Assembly: GCA_002298785.1 (NCBI GenBank)
Contig: DBMR01000059.1
Location: 283,666 to 347,665, forward strand
DNA from: Verrucomicrobia subdivision 3 bacterium UBA693
GTDB lineage: Bacteria; Verrucomicrobiota; Verrucomicrobiia; Limisphaerales; UBA8199
DNA length: 64,000 nt
Direction of reading: 5' to 3'
In this document: piece after piece, positions 62,007 through 64,000 of the stretch
Numbering within the stretch: position 1 is the stretch's first letter
Layout of the letters: the number at the start of each line of letters is the position of its first letter
Position numbers and translations under genes: made by a program
Notes under the pieces: generated by a model
What the model was told of the DNA's origin: nothing
Database searches by the model: none
The model's input: the letters and a program-made list of their open reading frames with translations, nothing else

Positions 62007-63875
62007 TCACGGATTCCGCACTTCCTCCAGGATCCGTTTCTCCGCCTGTTCGTTAGTGAGGCCGTGTCGGGCACGCATCACTGAAACTCCCACCACAGGT
62101 GGGTAAGCCTGGTCGGCTTTCATTCGAGGTTCCACATATTCGATGACCTCAAATAGCAACCGGTTGGCGGCTTTATACTCCAGGTTGGTGAGTCGCTGCA
62201 CGTAGCGGGTCGCGCGGTCGATGAGCTTGAGATTGCTGGGGACCACCCAGATCATGTAGTTGCCCATCACGCGTCCCAAGCGCACCATCGTGCAGGTGGA
62301 GAGCGTGTTCAGGAGCATCTTCACGCCGGCACGCGTAACACCCTCCAGCAGCAAGCCAGTCTGCGGCACCTCAACGGATACGAGCAAAGCGCGCGGATTC
62401 CATTCCGTCATAAACTTCTGAACCCGCGACAACGAAACGGCAGAGCCGAGATACATCACGGCGACCCGAGCCCCGGCACGGTGCGCCCCTTCAAGTTGCT
62501 CCCGGTGAAATCCGCCCGGGAGGAGCAGCGAGTCGAGTTCCGCCTCCGCGACCAATGCGACAGCGCTATCGCCGGCTCTCAGGCGGCGATGCTCCAGTCC
62601 ATCGAGACCAACCTTGAAGCGCATCAATTCTGACGCGCTGATCTTGCGGACGGTCTCATAGGTCCGAGCAGCCTTTTCGTAGCCTACCAACTCCCGGACC
62701 TTTGGCTCAGTCCATTCCACGCACTTGGGTTGGCGTTTGATAATATAGCGCCAAGCTTCGGGTGTTTTCAGTTCTGGCACGAAGAGGAACGCCCAGGATT
62801 CCGTTGCCTGGGTGTCATCGAACTTCCGAAACGGTGGCGTGCAATATGTCGGCGACCGTTCCGTGGTGTCGGTGAGCATATCGATGCCAAAACGGCCGGC
62901 ATAGTAATTGTTTTTGTGGCCGGATCGATAGATGCCCTCTTCCATTTCCACCAATCTTCCGAGCGCGCCACAGACCTCGGCGGACAAGAGCGTGGACTGT
63001 ATTTGCGCCAGGTAACACTCAAATTCCTGTGGAACACCGTCTGGGTCCCCTACCACATCGCCTCCAGTGCCCGCATCGCGCAACAATTGGCGAAACACCA
63101 TTTCCATGACGGTCAGCATCACGCAAAGCTGAATGGTGGTGGCCTGCATTCGGGTGGAACCCGTTATGGACATTGGACCAGTGGTTAAATTGATCTTTTC
63201 AATCCGCGGATCCTCGATGACCTCCCGGCTGCGCACGACATGCTGGCACAGCAGGTGATCGGGATTGTTGTAGACAAAGTAAACCTTGGCCCCCGCTTCG
63301 ATTCCTTTCCAGGCGGTGCCGATCACAAACGAGGTCTCTCCCCCTTCGGTAATCGCAAACACGACATCCCCCGGGCCCACACCAAGATCCCGGATCTGTT
63401 GTTTGCCAAATACGGTAAAGTCCTCGAACCCTTCCACGGATTTGATCAGCGCATAATCCCCGCCCGCCATTACACTGAAGGCGCGGTGTTCCAGGTCTTC
63501 GGACGTGGGTGAACCCGACCAACCCTGCGCACGCCGGCGTTGCCAAAAATCCCGCCAGATGGACACTAATTGGATGCTCAGGCGTCCGGTGGATCCGCAA
63601 CCGGTAAAAAACACTTTGCCGCCGCGGCGCACCGCTTCCAGCACGGCTTGTTGGATTGATCCTGCCCGATTCGATGCGACGAACTCCCGATACTTTTTCA
63701 GCACGTCCCTATCAGCCTCAAAGAGCAGTCTCACTCCCTCGGCAACATTGGCTCGTGCTGCATCGCTCAGATTTGCAGTCACCGGATGCGAGGATTCTGT
63801 CGTCAGAACCCCCAACTGAAATTGGTCGCTGATTTTTAGAAAATCATCACTGCGTCGGTCGGATGTTTCGCTCAT
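62007..63875 (-). CDS. Tandem SIS-domain protein related to MurQ and glucokinase regulatory protein
   Basis: Cytosolic protein of 622 residues. The N-terminal half matches N-acetylmuramic acid 6-phosphate etherase: LTTESSHPVTANLSD (23-38), the SIS phosphosugar loop TGCGSTGRLS (91-100), AITEGGETSFVIG (174-186) and ITGSTRMQATTIQL (237-250). MurQ stops near 300 residues. Here a second half of similar size continues with SIS-like segments (LLEGVTRAGVKMLLNTLST, then LGRVMGNYMIWVVPSN). That two-SIS arrangement is found in the glucokinase regulatory protein and related bacterial proteins. The MurQ catalytic Glu (E in TEGGE) is present, so etherase activity or phosphosugar sensing are both possible. 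The gene stands alone, convergent with the lipoate-ligase-like gene. Confidence 0.8.
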   Translation of the reverse strand: MSETSDRRSDDFLKISDQFQLGVLTTESSHPVTANLSDAARANVAEGVRLLFEADRDVLKKYREFVASNRAGSIQQAVLEAVRRGGKVFFTGCGSTGRLSIQLVSIWRDFWQRRRAQGWSGSPTSEDLEHRAFSVMAGGDYALIKSVEGFEDFTVFGKQQIRDLGVGPGDVVFAITEGGETSFVIGTAWKGIEAGAKVYFVYNNPDHLLCQHVVRSREVIEDPRIEKINLTTGPMSITGSTRMQATTIQLCVMLTVMEMVFRQLLRDAGTGGDVVGDPDGVPQEFECYLAQIQSTLLSAEVCGALGRLVEMEEGIYRSGHKNNYYAGRFGIDMLTDTTERSPTYCTPPFRKFDDTQATESWAFLFVPELKTPEAWRYIIKRQPKCVEWTEPKVRELVGYEKAARTYETVRKISASELMRFKVGLDGLEHRRLRAGDSAVALVAEAELDSLLLPGGFHREQLEGAHRAGARVAVMYLGSAVSLSRVQKFMTEWNPRALLVSVEVPQTGLLLEGVTRAGVKMLLNTLSTCTMVRLGRVMGNYMIWVVPSNLKLIDRATRYVQRLTNLEYKAANRLLFEVIEYVEPRMKADQAYPPVVGVSVMRARHGLTNEQAEKRILEEVRNP

Positions 63876-64000
63876 TTGTATTCGAAGCGGACGGTGGAGC
63901 CTGCGTGGACCACGATTCGCGCTGGTAAGTTGCTGAGACCACGTCTGGCGTCAAGTGAAAAGGGCCGCCAGTCTTCGGGACGAGTTGACTCAAATTAAAA

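Overview
The window is a high-GC bacterial chromosome segment with dense coding on both strands. It most likely comes from a Verrucomicrobiota member of the Limisphaerales/Pedosphaera type. That placement is inferred from gene style: short pseudopilins ending in an H-x-LP tail, large secreted proteins with kelch, HYR and Ig-like modules and an FRL-type C-terminus, a formylglycine sulfatase, and an LEPR-XLL giant surface protein of the kind common in the Planctomycetota/Verrucomicrobiota group. No rRNA or other marker gene in the window settles it.

Layout. 1-565: start of a UvrD/Rep helicase gene, cut by the window edge. 677-754: tRNA-Pro(CGG). 851-4249: three overlapping plus-strand genes (RmlD-like reductase, DegT-type aminotransferase, organophosphate-antiporter-like MFS carrier). 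4256-35880: a single minus-strand block of seven genes and the main feature of the window. Read in the direction of transcription it encodes a 6111-residue LEPR-XLL adhesin-like protein, a 1489-residue kelch/HYR/IgGFc-binding-like secreted protein, a TolC-type outer-membrane protein, a small periplasmic adaptor, a GAF-HlyD fusion, an M50 protease-HlyD fusion, and a truncated SecA-like ATPase. A good sigma-70-type promoter (TTGACA, 17 bp, TTTAAT) lies at 35975-36003, and gaps are short except for 128 bp before the tolC-like gene. The set reads as a cargo-plus-export locus in which a SecA-family motor occupies the place an ABC transporter holds in a type I system.

36362-38234: three tandem pseudopilin genes, each with its own terminator and each preceded by the same set of short upstream boxes. 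38513-40988: ABC ATPase, ABC-2 permease and TPR protein, probably an operon. 40985-43862: a gene-poor, decayed accessory stretch with an HTH gene broken by one in-frame stop, a chimeric ORF, two small ribbon-helix-helix-like proteins and a CxxC protein, ending at tRNA-Thr(TGT). 43999-53472: sulfatase, DksA-like protein without its zinc cysteines, ClpB, a 40-residue membrane peptide, a neutral-ceramidase-like protein and an S9 prolyl-oligopeptidase-type protease. 53882-55319: a hypothetical protein with a Cys/His/Asp pattern, a truncated nuclease-like fragment and tRNA-Pro(GGG).

55444-61129: a complete pyruvate dehydrogenase operon (aceE-aceF-lpd, minus strand) with a candidate promoter and terminator. 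A lipoate-ligase-like gene is divergent from it and probably serves its E2 subunit. 62007-63875: a tandem-SIS protein related to MurQ and the glucokinase regulatory protein.
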